Part shown: positions 29,834 through 41,740 of the stretch, one piece after another
Layout: the number at the start of each line of letters is the position of its first letter
Position numbering within the stretch: the first letter of the stretch is position 1
Origin: Clostridium sp. NkU-1
GTDB lineage: Bacteria > Bacillota_A > Clostridia > Lachnospirales > Lachnospiraceae
Assembly (NCBI GenBank): GCA_001312405.1
Contig: BBDR01000004.1
Span: 1-64,000 of the forward strand
Length of the DNA: 64,000 bases
Direction of reading: 5' to 3'
Made by a program: the position numbers and the translations under genes
The notes under the pieces: model-generated
What the model was told of the DNA's origin: nothing
The model's database searches: none
Seen by the model: only the letters and a program-made list of their open reading frames with translations

Positions 29834-32800
29834 ATGTGGTTTATCGATAAACGGATACAGGTAATCTGTGAGGAATTAAAAAGGCTGGCAGTGGTAAAAA
29901 AAGCTGCCGGCCGGAAACCTGCAGTACAAAAAAAGGGCAGTATTTTTATCCCCGGGAAGCAGAACAGGCCCCGGCTCCCTGGGAGGATTTTATCCCAGGG
30001 GATACGAAATGGTACGGGCCGGATCAGCATTACTGGTTTCGGACAACGTACACTGTGCCGGAAGAATTGGACGGAAAGACCCTGCGTCTTCATGTGAAGA
30101 CCCAGATTGAGGAATGGGACGATGCCAAAAACCCCCAGTTCCTTTTGTTTGCCGGTGGCAAAATCCTCCAGGGAATGGATATGAACCACAGAAGCGTTCA
30201 GCTGACAGGAAAAGCCCAGGCAGGGGAATGCTGGGAGTTCGACATACAAGCTTATACAGGAACCCTGCATTCGGAATTTGATATGATTGCGGAGATATGG
30301 CAGGTAGATTTAAGAATTGAAAAGCTGTACTATGATCTGTTGGTTCCCTTACAGGCATTTGGACGTATGGAAAAAGAGGATAAGGTAAGGCTTGATTTGG
30401 AAACAGTGCTGAATGAGGCAGTGAACCTGCTGGATTTGCGCAATCCTTATTCGTCTGCGTTTTACGAAAGCGTGGAATGTGCTTCTATTTACTTAAAAGA
30501 GTCCTTGTATGAAGCCATGGGCGGTTACAGCCAGGTAATTGCCACCTGTATTGGCCATACCCATATTGATGTGGCATGGTGGTGGACAGTGGAGCAGACC
30601 AGGGAAAAGGTGGCCAGAAGCTTTGCCACCGTACTAAAGCTGATGGAGGAATATCCTAATTATAAGTTTATGTCCAGTCAGCCCCAGCTTTATATGTTTT
30701 TAAAGGAACGCTATCCGGAGCTCTATGAGAAGATAAAGGAGAGAGTCAGGGAAGGCCGCTGGGAACCGGAAGGGGGGATGTGGCTGGAAGCAGACACCAA
30801 TTTGACTTCCGGGGAATCTCTGGTACGCCAGTTCCTTTACGGAAAGAAATTCTTTTTGGAAGAGTTCGGGGCAGACAGCCGGATTTTGTGGCTTCCGGAT
30901 GTATTTGGTTATTCGGGAGCATTGCCTCAGATCATGAAGAAATGCGGCATTGACTATTTTATGACTACGAAACTGTCGTGGAATCAGGTGGATCAAATGC
31001 CCTATGATACATTCCTCTGGAAAGGCATTGATGGTACGGAGGTCTTTACCCATTTGGTGACCACCCTGGGAGTGGGACAAAACACGGACGATTTCTTTAC
31101 CACTTATAACGGAAGCCTTCATCCGGATTCCATTATTGGCGGGTGGAAGCGGTATCAGAATAAGGATATTAACAATGATATTTTGATTTCCTATGGCTAT
31201 GGAGACGGCGGCGGCGGCCCTACCAGGGAAATGCTGGAGACTTCTTTGAGAATGGAGAAGGGGATTCAGGGAATTCCCAGGGTGCGCCAGGAATTTTCAG
31301 GGACTTATTTTAAAGAATTATTTGACCGGGTAAAGGGGAATCGCAGGCTTCCTGCCTGGGAGGGGGAACTGTATTTTGAGTATCACAGGGGAACCTATAC
31401 CTCCATGGCAAGAAATAAGCGGGCTAACAGAAAATGTGAATTTCTGATGATGAATCTGGAATTTTTAAGCCTCCTTGCTTCCTGGAAGGGCCTTGCATAT
31501 CCCAAAGAAGAAATAGACAGAATGTGGAAGGTGATTCTTTTGAATCAATTTCACGACATTTTGCCCGGGACGTCTATTCATCAGGTGTATGAGGTGACAA
31601 AAAGGGAGTATGAAGAACTGGAAAAAACCGGAGATAAACTGGTGAAAAAAGGGATGGAGGTTCTCGCAGACGGAGGAAATGCCATTACTGTGTTTAATAC
31701 TCTGGGCTTTGACAGGGACGATCTGCTGCATTTGCCTAAGGGAATGAAGGGTGTGCTAAAAGACAGGGAAGGCAATGTTTATCCGGTGCAGGAGCTTTGC
31801 GATCGTTCCATTGCCTATGTGAAAGGCATTCCGTCCAAGGGCTTAAAAAGCTTTGAAACAGAAAGGGAGGAAGCTTCCGGCTGTGCCAGGGAAACAGGCA
31901 GTCCCTTTGTAAGAAAGGGAAACCAGCTGGAAACGCCTTATTACATCGTAAAACTGGATGAAAATGGACTGTTTGCCTCTGTCTATGATAAGAAAAACAA
32001 AAGGGAAGTCCTGAAAGAGGGGACAAAAGGGAACCTGTTCCGTATGTATGAGGATAAGCCCATTTACTATGATAATTGGGACATTGACATTTATCATACG
32101 GAAAAGAGCTGGGATGTAACAGAGCTGTCCCATATGGCATGGAAAGAGGAAGGCCCGGTCTGCATTGTTCTGGAAATGGAACGTCCTGTGAGTAAGTCCC
32201 TGATCCGGCAGAAGATTTATTTTTATGGAAACAGCCCCAGAATTGATTTTGAAACCTATGTGGACTGGAAGGAGCACCAGCACCTTTTGAAGGTTCATTT
32301 CCCTGTGGACATTCATTCGGACGAAGCGTCATTTGATATTCAGTTTGGAAATCTGACGAGAAAGGTACATACGAATACTTCCTGGGATATGGCCCGGTTT
32401 GAATCCTGTGGGCAGAAATGGATGGATTTTTCCGAAGGACATTACGGGGTAAGCCTTTTAAATGACTGCAAATACGGTCATTCTGTGAAGGATTCGGTTA
32501 TGGGGCTTACTTTGATTAAATCGGGGATTGAGCCCAATCCGGTGACGGATCAGGAGGAACACTTTTTCACTTATTCTTTGTATCCCCATGCAGAATTTAA
32601 GAGAATGTGACGTTGTGAAGGAAGGTTATAAACTAAATGTGCCCTTGCTTTGCTGCGAAGCAGGCAAAGCAGGGCGGCAAGAGTCCCTTTTGCAGGTGGA
32701 TGCGTCCAATGTGATGGTGGAAACCGTTAAGGAGGCGGAGAACGGAGAAGATGATGATCCGTATGTACGAATATGAAAATGCAAAAACCCATGCCACACT

Positions 32801-32960
32801 TACCCTGGGAATGGGAAAGAGGATTAAACGGGTTTATGAATGCAATCTGCTTGAGACACGGGAACGAGAGGTGACAGAGCGCAGGTCTCAGGAGTTTGAA
32901 TTTGTAATAAAGCCTTTTGAAATTAAGACTTATGAGGTTGTGTTTGAAAGCCTTTCTTAA
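29834..32960 (+). CDS. Alpha-mannosidase, glycoside hydrolase family 38, four frameshifts
   Basis: About 1040 residues, cytoplasmic (no signal peptide). The N-terminal beta domain is followed by the GH38 catalytic barrel with zinc-binding GHTHIDVAWWW (about 230), catalytic nucleophile Asp in WLPDVFGYSGALPQI (about 353), the ISYGYGDGGGGPT loop and NQFHDILPGTSI with further metal His/Asp. Beta-rich C-terminal domains end in KTYEVVFESLS. Extra bases near 29903, 29930, 32609 and 32755 divide it. It probably removes mannose from oligosaccharides brought in by the preceding ABC importer. Confidence 0.92.
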
Positions 32961-32971
32961 GGGTAAAATGT

Positions 32972-33026
32972 GAACCCCCCGCAAATGTTGGCAATAACAG
33001 CATTTGCGGGGGGTTCGCATTTTTTC
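32972..33026 (+). terminator. Rho-independent terminator after alpha-mannosidase
   Basis: Perfect 16-bp stem GAACCCCCCGCAAATG and its complement, 13-base loop, then GCATTTTTT. Confidence 0.9.
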
Positions 33027-33073
33027 AGCAGTCCATAAAGGATTGAATTTTCTATAATTGGCTGGAATGTCAG

Positions 33074-33497
33074 CTAGGGGACCGGACAGACGGTTTTTTT
33101 TAATGGCTGACCGGTTAACCTCTGCCCAGAAGGCTTCTGCCATGCTGTCATAGCCATAAATCGACGATACGTATCTTAAGCCGTCGGTAATTTCGTTTTT
33201 GGAAAAATCATGGTCTTCAAGAAAACTGTAATCTACCTGATTTAAATGATAATAAAACATGAGTGCCATTTTAAAATGCTCCATATCTTTTGAATCCAGT
33301 TCATCCAATAATTTGTTTTCTGCTTCATTGATGTTACCCGCCTGGATGAGAGCTAAAAGCTCCTGATATTTAGATACTGTCTCCTGGTCTTTAAAATTCA
33401 GTTCTTCATTTTCCCCTAATTCAATATGAAAAATCAGCTTCAGCAATGTTGTTACCATTTCATGGATCATGCGCATGATAAAATCTTCTTCCAGCAT
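33074..33497 (-). CDS. DUF6483 family protein, probable frameshift near the end
   Basis: A helical cytoplasmic protein of about 140 residues, starting MLEEDFIMRMIHEMVTTLLK and continuing with a helix-rich TPR-like pattern (QETVSKYQELLALIQAGN, NEAENKLLDELDSKDMEH). Function unknown. As printed, the frame runs on through the terminator and antisense to the mannosidase, which is implausible. Removing one base of the T run at about 33093-33101 gives a stop at 33074-33076. GGAG precedes ATG 33497. Single gene between two plus-strand operons. Confidence 0.7.
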
Positions 33498-33770
33498 AAA
33501 ATTCTCCTTTTTTAACCGTAATTATTGATAACCATAAAAATGTTTTGATAAAAAAATAATTTACCACAAATCATAAAAAAAAGTAAAATATATATTTGGC
33601 AGAGCTTTAGACGGGGGAAGAATGAAAATTGATTCGGCTTCCCTGTTTCCGGGAAAGATGGTAAGAAAAAGGATAAAATCCACAGCTATTGAAGGAGATA
33701 GCAAAATATGGTAAGCTGTTTCTTAAAATGATGAGAGAAAAAACAAATTAAAAGCTCCGGGAGGCCGCAG

Positions 33771-34905
33771 ATGATAGAAACGGAATTGGCAAAGAAATTC
33801 ATTGAACAGGTCACACAATATACAGAATACAATATCAACATTATGAATGAGCAGGGAGTCATAATTGCCAGCCGGGATCCGAAACGGATGGGATCGTTTC
33901 ATGAGGTTGCCTACTATATTGTAACCGGAAATGAGGACATCGTGGTCACTTCCACGGAGGAGGATTATCCCGGCGTAAAGCCTGGAATCAATATGGTTAT
34001 TAACATTGACGGCAGGCGTGAAGGAGTGGTGGGAATCACCGGAGATCCGGGAGAGATAAAGCCCGTCGCCTTAATCACCAAAATGGCCATCGAAGCCATG
34101 CTGAAATACGAGAAACAGCAGGAAGAACTGAGGCGGAGGAGGAACCGGAAGGAGCATTTTACAAACCTTTTGATCCACGTGGAATATCCGGACCCTGGGG
34201 AGCTTCGGAGCGTTGCAAAGCAGCTTAATTATTCGGAGAACATAATCCGTATCCCCATATTGTGTAAACTGGATGACATTAGGCCGGAGCCCTTTCTGGA
34301 CATGATTAAGAAAAGCCCCAGGCACGGGTCAGAGGATATCAGCATTGTTTTGGACAGTAACCATATCCTCATATTCAAAACAATGCCGGAACAGACGCGG
34401 AAAGTATTTGCAGATTATAAATACATCATTGCGGAATATTTAAGCACTGCTTTAAAATGGCTTCGGGAGCAGGAGAAGAACTGTAAATTTTACATCGGCT
34501 CCTTTCAGGGAAGCTTTACCCAGTATTATAACGCCTACCGGCACTGCAAGTGGCTGGAGGAAAATGCAGATTCCGGTTCTGCCGCCTTTTTTTATGACTA
34601 TACGGGAAATTATGTACGTTCCATTGTGCCCATGAATGAACTGCAATGGATGTTCAATATTTATGAAAGGGAGCTGGGGGAAGAGTTTAAAAAGACATTT
34701 ATGGAGATTGCCGGAGCTCTTATAAAGACAAATTATAATCTGGTAACAGCATCAAAAGAGCTTTTCGTGCACAAGAATACACTTTTGTACCGTTATAATA
34801 AGGTGAAGGGCATCTTGAATATTAATCCAATAGAATCTTCGTCAGACCGTTTTTTTTCTGGAAACCTTTTATAGTTTTTTTAAGAAAAGAACACTAGTTT
34901 TGTGA
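33771..34905 (+). CDS. CdaR-type sugar diacid / glycerate regulator, one frameshift at the end
   Basis: About 377 residues. N-terminal diacid-recognition domain (NIMNEQGVIIASRDPKRMGSFH), middle GGDEF-like degenerate region, and C-terminal PucR-type HTH (NYNLVTASKELFVHKNTLLYR). One extra T in the T8 run at about 34851 changes the last residues; repair gives FFLETFYSFFKKRTLVL ending at 34905. GGGAGG upstream. Located before a GntP-type permease and glycerate kinase, matching the known CdaR control of glycerate and sugar diacid use. Confidence 0.87.
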
Positions 34906-35025
34906 CGGCGATACAAAAATCAGGGTCATATTGATACTCACGGCAGTAGAAATTCCGGGGACAATGGTGTTATGATACCATAAAACAGCATATACTATTG
35001 TCATTGTTTAGAAGGGGGTCATTTT

Positions 35026-36415
35026 ATGACAGGTTTACCACTGATTTTTATTTTTGTACTGGCAATTATCCTGATGATCGTTGCAATCTCCAAATTTAAC
35101 ATTCATCCGTTTATTGCCATCATGAGCATCTCACTGCTCTTGGGACTTATTGCAGGGATTCCGCTGGTCGATAAGACACTGGAGGATGGGACCAAGGTAA
35201 GCGGCCTTGCAAGCGTAATCGGGGCCGGATTTTCCGGCACATTCTCAAGCATCGGTATTGTTATCATTCTTGGAGCCCTGATCGGGACCATTTTGGAGAA
35301 AACAGGGGCAGCCTTAAGCTTGCTGATTTGGTGATCAGGCTTGTTGGGAAAAACAATCCGGTCCTGGCAATGGAGATGATGGGCTGGGTGGTATCCATTC
35401 CCGTGTTCTGCGATTCCGGTTTTGTAATTTTAAACCCTATCCGGAAAGCCCTGGTAAACAGGACTGCAGCATCATCCGTAGCCATGACTGTGGGACTTTC
35501 CTCAGGGCTTTACATTTCCCACGTTTTCATTCCTCCCACACCTGGTCCAATTGCCGCAGCTTCTACCTTGGCATTGGGGAAAATCTGCTTCTTGTTATGG
35601 GAATGGGCGCATTGTGTTCTGTCTTTCCTTTAATTGCCGGGTTCTTTTACGCAAAATACATTGGAGGAAAGGTGCGGGCTGACGATGAAGCCGATATGGG
35701 CGAGATTACAAAAACCTATGAGGAGCTGGTTGCTGAATACGGCAGACTTCCTGGCGGTTTCAATGCCCTTGCTCCTATCATTGTCCCAATCCTTCTTATG
35801 GCTTTTTCCTCTGTTGCGGCCATGGCCAATATGCAGGGCTTTGGGGCTGATGTTATTAAATTTTTAGGAACACCCATCATCGCTCTGGCAGCAGGTACTG
35901 TATGCGGCATCCTTCAGCTGAAGGGAGCAGGTAAGATGGAAGCGTTTTATGAGTTGACCAATGAGACCTTAAAGACTGTGGGACCGATTTTGTTTGTAAC
36001 GGCTGCCGGCGGCGTGCTGGGTAAGGTGATTTCTTCCACTGATATGGTGAACTATATCAAAGATCATGCTTCGGTACTGAGCACCATGGGTATTTTCTTC
36101 CCATTCTTTTTGGCAGCTATTTTAAAGAGTGCCCAAGGTTCCTCTACCGTGGCTTTAACCACCACTGCAGGAATTGTAGCTCCGCTGCTTCCAATGCTGG
36201 GCCTTGAAAGTCCTGTCCGGGTAACCCTTGCCTGTATGGCAATCGGCGCGGGAGCCATGACCGTTTCCCACGCAAACGATTCCTATTTCTGGGTGGTAAC
36301 GAATTTTGGGGCCATGACTCCGGAAAAGGGGTATAAGACACAGACCATGGCAACGCTGATTTTGGGAATTGCAGGAATCCTGGAAATCTTTATTCTGACT
36401 TTGATCCTGCATTGA
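35026..36415 (+). CDS. GntP-family permease (glycerate/gluconate), two frameshifts
   Basis: About 463 residues with 11-12 hydrophobic segments. GntP hallmarks: GIVIILGALIGTILEKTGAA, PVFCDSGFVILNPI, HVFIPPTPGPIAAA and SAQGSSTVALTTTAGIVAP. A base is lost near 35318 and near 35580, splitting the gene into three frames. AGGGGG precedes ATG 35026. Between cdaR and glycerate kinase, so D-glycerate or a related sugar acid is the likely substrate. Anion:H+ symport is the family mechanism. Confidence 0.9.
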
Positions 36416-36464
36416 TAAGAAGAAAAGAGCATTAAAATTCACTGGTCAAAGGAGGACTTTGTAT

Positions 36465-37622
36465 ATGAAATTACTGTTTGCATCTGACTCGTTTAAGGGG
36501 ACTCTTTCCAGTGAACAGACCATAGAACTGCTTAAAAAGGCTGCGGCGGAAGTATTTGACCAAGTGGAATGTACCGGAATCCCCGTAGCCGATGGAGGAG
36601 AGGGAACCACGGATGCCGTGATCGCAGCCATTCAGGGAGAAAGGATACCGGCAACTGTCTGCGGGCCTCTTCTTGCTCCTGTTCATGCTTATTACGGAAA
36701 ACTGGATGAGAAACGTGCCATCCTTGAGATGGCGGCGGCTTCCGGGCTTCCCTTGGTTCCAATGGATTTAAGGGATCCAAGAAACACCACCACCTATGGA
36801 ACCGGGGAGCTGATAAAGGATGCTTTGGACCGGGGTTTTACCGAGATTTCCATTGCAATCGGCGGTTCGGCAACCAATGACGGCGGAATGGGCTGTATGA
36901 GGGCGCTGGGTGTAAAATTCCTGGATTCAGAGGGAAAAGAGCTGGAAGGAACGGGAAAGGATCTGGGGAATGTGGCACATATTGATATTTCCGGCCTTCA
37001 TCCCAGGGTACCTAAAGTGAAACTGACTGCCATGTGTGACGTCAATAATCCGTTATGCGGAAAAGACGGAGCCACCTATACCTTTGGAGAGCAGAAGGGC
37101 GGTACGCCGCAGGTCCTTGATGAGCTGGAAAAAGGTATGCAGAACTACCGGGATGTGATTACACGGGAACTTGGGATCGATCCGGACAAAATGCCCGGTT
37201 CCGGAGCCGCAGGGGGCCTGGGGGCGGCGCTTTTGGTATTCCTCCATGCGGAGCTAAAATCAGGAATTGAAACGGTTCTGGATTTGATTGATTTTGATTC
37301 CCGCTTAGAAAATGTGTCCATGGTCGTGACCGGAGAGGGACGGACAGACTGGCAGTCCTGTTTTGGAAAGGTCATACAGGGCATTGGAATGAGGTGTAAA
37401 AGAAAAGGTATCCCGGCTGTTGCTCTGGTAGGAGCTATGGGAGAAGGTGCGGAGAAGATATATGACTTTGGGATCTGCTCTATCATGACAACGGTCAACG
37501 GGGTCATGGAACTGGATAAGGCCCTTGAACATGCTGAGGACTTATATTATCAGGGAGCTTTACGGATGTTCCGCTTTATAAAAACTGGTATGGCAATACA
37601 GGATAAGGCTGCGGGTATTTGA
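36465..37622 (+). CDS. glxK: Glycerate kinase
   Basis: 385 residues, intact. Family I glycerate kinase: LFASDSFKGTLSS at the N-terminus, IPVADGGEGTTDA, SIAIGGSATNDGGMGCMRAL, GSGAAGGLGAAL and VTGEGRTDWQS. Phosphorylates glycerate to feed glycolysis. ATG 36465 is preferred over TTG 36459 because GGAGG then has about 10 bases spacing. Last gene of the glycerate module; its final codons form the left arm of the terminator. Confidence 0.93.
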   Translation: MKLLFASDSFKGTLSSEQTIELLKKAAAEVFDQVECTGIPVADGGEGTTDAVIAAIQGERIPATVCGPLLAPVHAYYGKLDEKRAILEMAAASGLPLVPMDLRDPRNTTTYGTGELIKDALDRGFTEISIAIGGSATNDGGMGCMRALGVKFLDSEGKELEGTGKDLGNVAHIDISGLHPRVPKVKLTAMCDVNNPLCGKDGATYTFGEQKGGTPQVLDELEKGMQNYRDVITRELGIDPDKMPGSGAAGGLGAALLVFLHAELKSGIETVLDLIDFDSRLENVSMVVTGEGRTDWQSCFGKVIQGIGMRCKRKGIPAVALVGAMGEGAEKIYDFGICSIMTTVNGVMELDKALEHAEDLYYQGALRMFRFIKTGMAIQDKAAGI

Positions 37623-37638
37623 AACCCGCAGCCTTTTT
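37605..37638 (+). terminator. Rho-independent terminator at end of glycerate kinase
   Basis: 12-bp stem AAGGCTGCGGGT / ACCCGCAGCCTT with a 7-base loop and T5; the left arm is inside the coding end. Confidence 0.9.
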
Positions 37639-37674
37639 ATGGACATTTGCCATAAGACAGAAATCCTGTAACGA

Positions 37675-39879
37675 TTAATATTTATAATTATCTTCTTCCG
37701 GAGCAGGAGCCTCTAATGAGGCAGCTGGCTGGCCGGACGCAGAAGGTGTTTTATCCGTCAGCTGGAACTTTTCTACCAGGCATTTTAAATTAAGGGCCTG
37801 GGCGGTCAGTTCTTCGGAAGTGGCCGCACTTTCTTCCGATGTTGCGGAGGTGGTCTGTACAACGGCGGATATCTGGTCAATGCCGGCGGTGATCTGCACC
37901 AGAGCATCGGACTGGGCGGCGGATGCTTCCGCAATTTCTGCTACCCTGACGGAAGAAATATTTGATTTTTCAACCACAAGCCGCAGGGCGTCTGCTGTTT
38001 CATCTGCAATTTTTGTTCCGTTTCCAATGGCTGAAATAGAGCTTTCAATAAGAGCCGTGGTATTTTTAGCAGCTTCCGCGGACTTGCTGGCCAGATTGCG
38101 GACTTCATCGGCAACCACTGCAAACCCCTTTCCGGCAGAACCGGCCCTTGCGGCTTCTACGGCTGCATTTAGCGCCAGGATATTGGTCTGGAACGCGATA
38201 TCGTCTATGGTTTTGATGATCTTGCTTATTTCGCCGGAGGTGCTTGCGATTTCATTCATTGCACAAATCATATCCTCCATCTTCTGATTGCTGTTCAGCA
38301 TGCCCTCACTCGCTTCCAGAGACAGGGAATTTGCCTCTAAGGCGTTGGACGCATTTTCCTTTACCCGTTCTGAAATTTCGTTAATGGCTGCGGATAACTC
38401 CTCAATGGAAGATGCCTGTTCCGTGGCTCCCTGGCTGAGAGACTGGGAAGCATCGGAAACCTGGGACGCGCCGGTGGAAACCTGTTCAGAAGCCTGGTCG
38501 ATCTCTAAAAGCGTATCGCTTAATGTGAGGCGGATGTTCTGCATTGCTTCTAGGATATGCCGGTATGCGCCGGTGTATTTTTCTTCGTTTTTGGTCGTTA
38601 CCTTAAAGTTGCCTTTGCTCATTTCACCCAGAACATCATTGATATCCTGAATAATGAAATTTAAGTTTTCTGCCATGTCCATGAATGTCCTGGACAGTAC
38701 TCCGATTTCATCATTAGACTTGACCTCCATCCGGATATCCAGGTTGCCTGATGCGATGCCGGCGGCAGCGGCCACAACGCCTTCAATAGGGCGGAGAGTC
38801 TTTTTTTAAGAAAACCGGAATGACTACATTAATAAAGACCAGTGCAATGACTGCAAGAAGGATCATTAGTGCAATGATCTGTGTTACATCCTTTGTTAAA
38901 TCCCTCTTTTCCAGACAACTGGAAGCCCACCAGGTCTGTGAGCCGCAGGTGATCGGGTAATAATGTCTGGATTCCATGGTTCCGCCGGATTTTTTTATAT
39001 CAATATGGAATTCCGTTTTAGCCTGCTGTAAAGCTGTGATTTTTGCATATTCGGAAGACGGGATCAATTCCTTTAAATTTTTTCCGATGCGGTTGTTTGC
39101 CTGGCTGTCAAAGACGGTCAAGTTATCTTCCGTGTAAATATTAACGTACATGGTGGGATATTTTGAATCCGAAGTTTTGATCTTGGAGAAGTCTGATACG
39201 TTGATATCGGCCAGAATAACTCCGATGACATCATCTCCCTTCATGATGGGGAACGCTATGGTACTCATTGTGGTTCCATCGAAAACATAAGGATCAGTAA
39301 TATAGGAAGCTTTTGTTTCCTTGGCAACACGGTAATAATCCTTTGTGGAATAGTCACTGTATGCCCCAATGGACTGAGCTGTTTTGTTTTGAGCCTCATT
39401 TTTGCCCACATAGAGAGAATAATCCTTGACCGCAGGATCAAATTTGCCAGGTTCAAAAAAATGCGCCGATTCCATAGATATCAGGATTGTTGCCCACGGT
39501 TGCCCAGGCAGAATTTAAGATATAATCCTCGACCAGATAATTAGCTCCCTTTAGCTGCGCATTGTATACCTTGCTCTTTAAGTCCATGCTGTTCCAATCG
39601 CCCACAGCGTCCCTGTCGTTATATGCACGGTTTAAGTAATCCTGCAAATTCCTGGCAGCGCCGGTGGCATCATTGATTATGGCCTGTACCATAAGGCCGT
39701 TCTGGGCGGATATTACGGAAAATTCTCCGTTGATTGCCTTTGAAACTGCTTTGCTCGCCTGTAACGCAGAGACCGTAATCAGCAATGTCATGCTTACTGC
39801 CAGAATGATTCCCGTAGTAATGGAAGTTTTTACGGCAAGTTTTAAATTGCCGAACTTCAGTTTTTTTCATTTTCTTCAT
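37675..39879 (-). CDS. Methyl-accepting chemotaxis protein with Cache sensor, several frameshifts
   Basis: About 735 residues on the minus strand. Basic start [15 protein letters not shown]1 ([17 protein letters not shown]), extracellular double-Cache-like domain ([30 protein letters not shown]), TM2 ([20 protein letters not shown]), HAMP, and a signalling domain with [20 protein letters not shown]. Breaks near 39835, 39460 and 38790 (extra or lost T/A). An acidic linker ends in NYKY without an NWETF-type pentapeptide. ATG 39879 after GGGAG. Probably senses small organic molecules; ligand unknown. Confidence 0.88.
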
Positions 39880-40244
39880 AATTGTATGATACTCCCTTTG
39901 ATTGATTGATCAGTAAAAATAAGCCCCAGATGGAGAAAGTGGGAAATAATTGAAGAACCTCCTTTCCTGTTTAAAGGCATGTATGTACCATCTGTATAAC
40001 CACTATATATTCGACATGAAATGACAAAAAATAATAGTATAACATTATTTTTCTAAGAATTGTAACAATTGCTGTACCAATGCTCAATGCCGATAGACAG
40101 ACTCTGGGCTATCCTCTGTTTTATAAACAGATGCAGACAGGCACAAAATTTTTTTCAAAAATCTGTTGTAATTACAACGGACAGAATCCCAGGAGAATAG
40201 TATGATAGCTCCAGAAAGCAAACAATAGGAGGAGGGTATAAGGG
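39880..40244. other. Intergenic region between divergent genes, holds Crp/Fnr site
   Basis: AT-rich DNA. The right part contains the palindrome at 40165-40178, a -10 box at 40201-40206 and the AGGAGG ribosome site of the ferredoxin gene. Nothing else recognised. Confidence 0.5.
40165..40206 (+). promoter_or_regulatory. Crp/Fnr-type operator and class II promoter of ferredoxin gene
   Basis: Perfect palindrome GTTGTAATTACAAC (40165-40178) with TATGAT at 40201-40206. The palindrome centre is 29.5 nt from the -10 box, i.e. about -41.5 from the expected start, the class II activator position. No good -35 box, as expected for activator dependence. The same palindrome and spacing occur at 41741. 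Confidence 0.7.
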
Positions 40245-40946
40245 ATGATTCGTAGAATTATTCAGATTGATAAAGAAAAATGCAATGGATGTGGTCTTTG
40301 TGCGGCGGCATGTCATGAGGGGGCCATTTTGATGGTAAATGGAAAAGCAGAGCTTATGCGGGATGATTACTGCGATGGATTAGGGGATTGCCTTCCTGCA
40401 TGTCCTACCGGGGCCATCACATTTATAGAAAGAGAAGCAGCCGCCTATGATGAAGAGGCGGTGGCATTGAATAAGAAAAAGGCCGGGGTAAAAGGAAATG
40501 CTTTCTTTAGCGGATGTCCTGGAAGCCAGGCCATGCAGATTGAGCGTGCGGCTGAAGAAAAGAAAAGGGAAGAGGCTCCCATCCAGTCCCAGTTAAGGCA
40601 ATGGCCGGTGCAGATCAAGCTGGTTCCTGTGAAAGCACCTTATTTTGAAGAGGCAGATTTATTGATCGCAGCAGATTGCAGCGCTTATGCTTATGGAGAT
40701 TTCCATCAGAAATTCTTAAAGGGAAAGGTTGTTCTTGTAGGATGTCCCAAGCTTGACCAGGTGGATTACAGCGAAAAGCTGACAGAGATCATAAGGAACA
40801 ACGCCATTCAAAGCATTACAGTTGTCCGGATGGAGGTACCATGCTGCGGCGGTCTGGAACATGCAGCCTTAAGAGCCCTTGAGGACAGCGGAAAAGAAAT
40901 TCCCTGCCAGGTAGTTACCGTCTCTGTTGATGGAAATATTATATAA
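40245..40946 (+). CDS. 4Fe-4S dicluster ferredoxin-domain protein
   Basis: 233 residues, intact. Two cluster motifs at the N-terminus: CNGCGLCAAAC (residues 13-23) and CDGLGDCLPACP, followed by a roughly 170-residue domain with conserved single cysteines (SGCPG, AADCSAYAYGDFH, VGCPKLDQVDY, VPCCGGLEHAAL). This domain is common in clostridial proteins encoded near hcp. Likely an electron carrier or a reductase component for hybrid cluster protein (inference). AGGAGG before ATG 40245. Under a Crp/Fnr-type site, and ends at a strong terminator. Confidence 0.85.
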   Translation: MIRRIIQIDKEKCNGCGLCAAACHEGAILMVNGKAELMRDDYCDGLGDCLPACPTGAITFIEREAAAYDEEAVALNKKKAGVKGNAFFSGCPGSQAMQIERAAEEKKREEAPIQSQLRQWPVQIKLVPVKAPYFEEADLLIAADCSAYAYGDFHQKFLKGKVVLVGCPKLDQVDYSEKLTEIIRNNAIQSITVVRMEVPCCGGLEHAALRALEDSGKEIPCQVVTVSVDGNII

Positions 40947-40950
40947 AATG

Positions 40951-40993
40951 AAAAGCGGAATCCGGCTGGTAATGATGCCGGATTCCGCTTTTT
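40951..40993 (+). terminator. Rho-independent terminator, likely bidirectional
   Basis: 16-bp stem AAAAGCGGAATCCGGC with its complement, 10-base loop, T5. It lies between the convergent ferredoxin and Crp/Fnr genes. Confidence 0.9.
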
Positions 40994-41029
40994 ATACAGG
41001 CTTTAAAGGTTTAACCAGGCAGAAAGAAA

Positions 41030-41709
41030 TTATCCTTCATGGAAATCTTCTTTTAAGGTGAACCGGTTCTTCTTATAGGTTAAAATCCCTTCGTCCTGTA
41101 ATTTGCTCATTTCATTGGACAGGGCGCTGCGGTCAATGGACAGGTAATCTGCCAGCTGCTGCCTGTTAAATGGAATATCAAAGGTAGAGGAATTGTTTTT
41201 TAAGGATTCGGCGGAAAGGTAGGAGAGCAGCTTTTCCCTGATGGTCTTTTTGGACATATGCTGCATTTTTTTCGTAAGGGTTAAATTCCTTCTGGCAATG
41301 GAAGATAAAAAAAATTTTGTAACAGGCGTGTATGAAAGGTGCATGCGGAGGTGCACACATGCAGGATCTTGTTAAAATCCATAAACAGCACATCGCATTC
41401 CGAGTCGGAGATAACACTCATTTCAATCGGGATGGAGGGGATGCAGGCATAGGTTTCCGCAAAAATAGTGCCTGGCATAACATCGGAAATAATGGTCCGT
41501 TTGCCCCAGAAATCCTCCTGTATGATGAGCGCGGACCCTGAAAGAAGCATTCCAACGGAACGGATGTAGTCTCCGCTTCTTATGATAAATTCCTCTTTTT
41601 TAAAATGCCTGATCCGGGCTGACAGGCAATTTAACATTGCGCTGATTTCCTCTGGCTGGACCCCGGAAAACAGGTTTGATTTTTTTAATATGGACAGGTA
41701 TTCCTCCAT
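41030..41709 (-). CDS. Crp/Fnr-family regulator (HcpR-like), one frameshift
   Basis: About 225 residues. N-terminal cyclic-nucleotide-type beta barrel (FKKEEFIIRSGDYIRSVGMLLSG, PGTIFAETYACI), dimer helix, and C-terminal HTH (FNRQQLADYLSIDRSALSNEM). The T8 run at about 41310 (minus strand) shifts the frame between helix and HTH. No N-terminal cysteine cluster, so it is not a classic Fe-S Fnr. Its neighbours (hcp, hemerythrins) match the HcpR group that answers nitrosative stress, in which haem sensing is known for some members. The palindromes at 40165 and 41741 are its probable targets. Confidence 0.85.
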
Positions 41710-41740
41710 TTGCCGTCTCCTTTTAAATTATTTTCATAAT

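Noticed and set aside
32727..33073. Extension of the DUF6483 ORF through the terminator and antisense to the mannosidase
   Set aside because: Composition is not protein-like and it crosses a strong terminator; a one-base fix gives a stop at 33074.
37820..38650. Long plus-strand ORFs opposite the chemoreceptor
   Set aside because: Antisense shadows of a biased coiled-coil coding sequence without ribosome sites.
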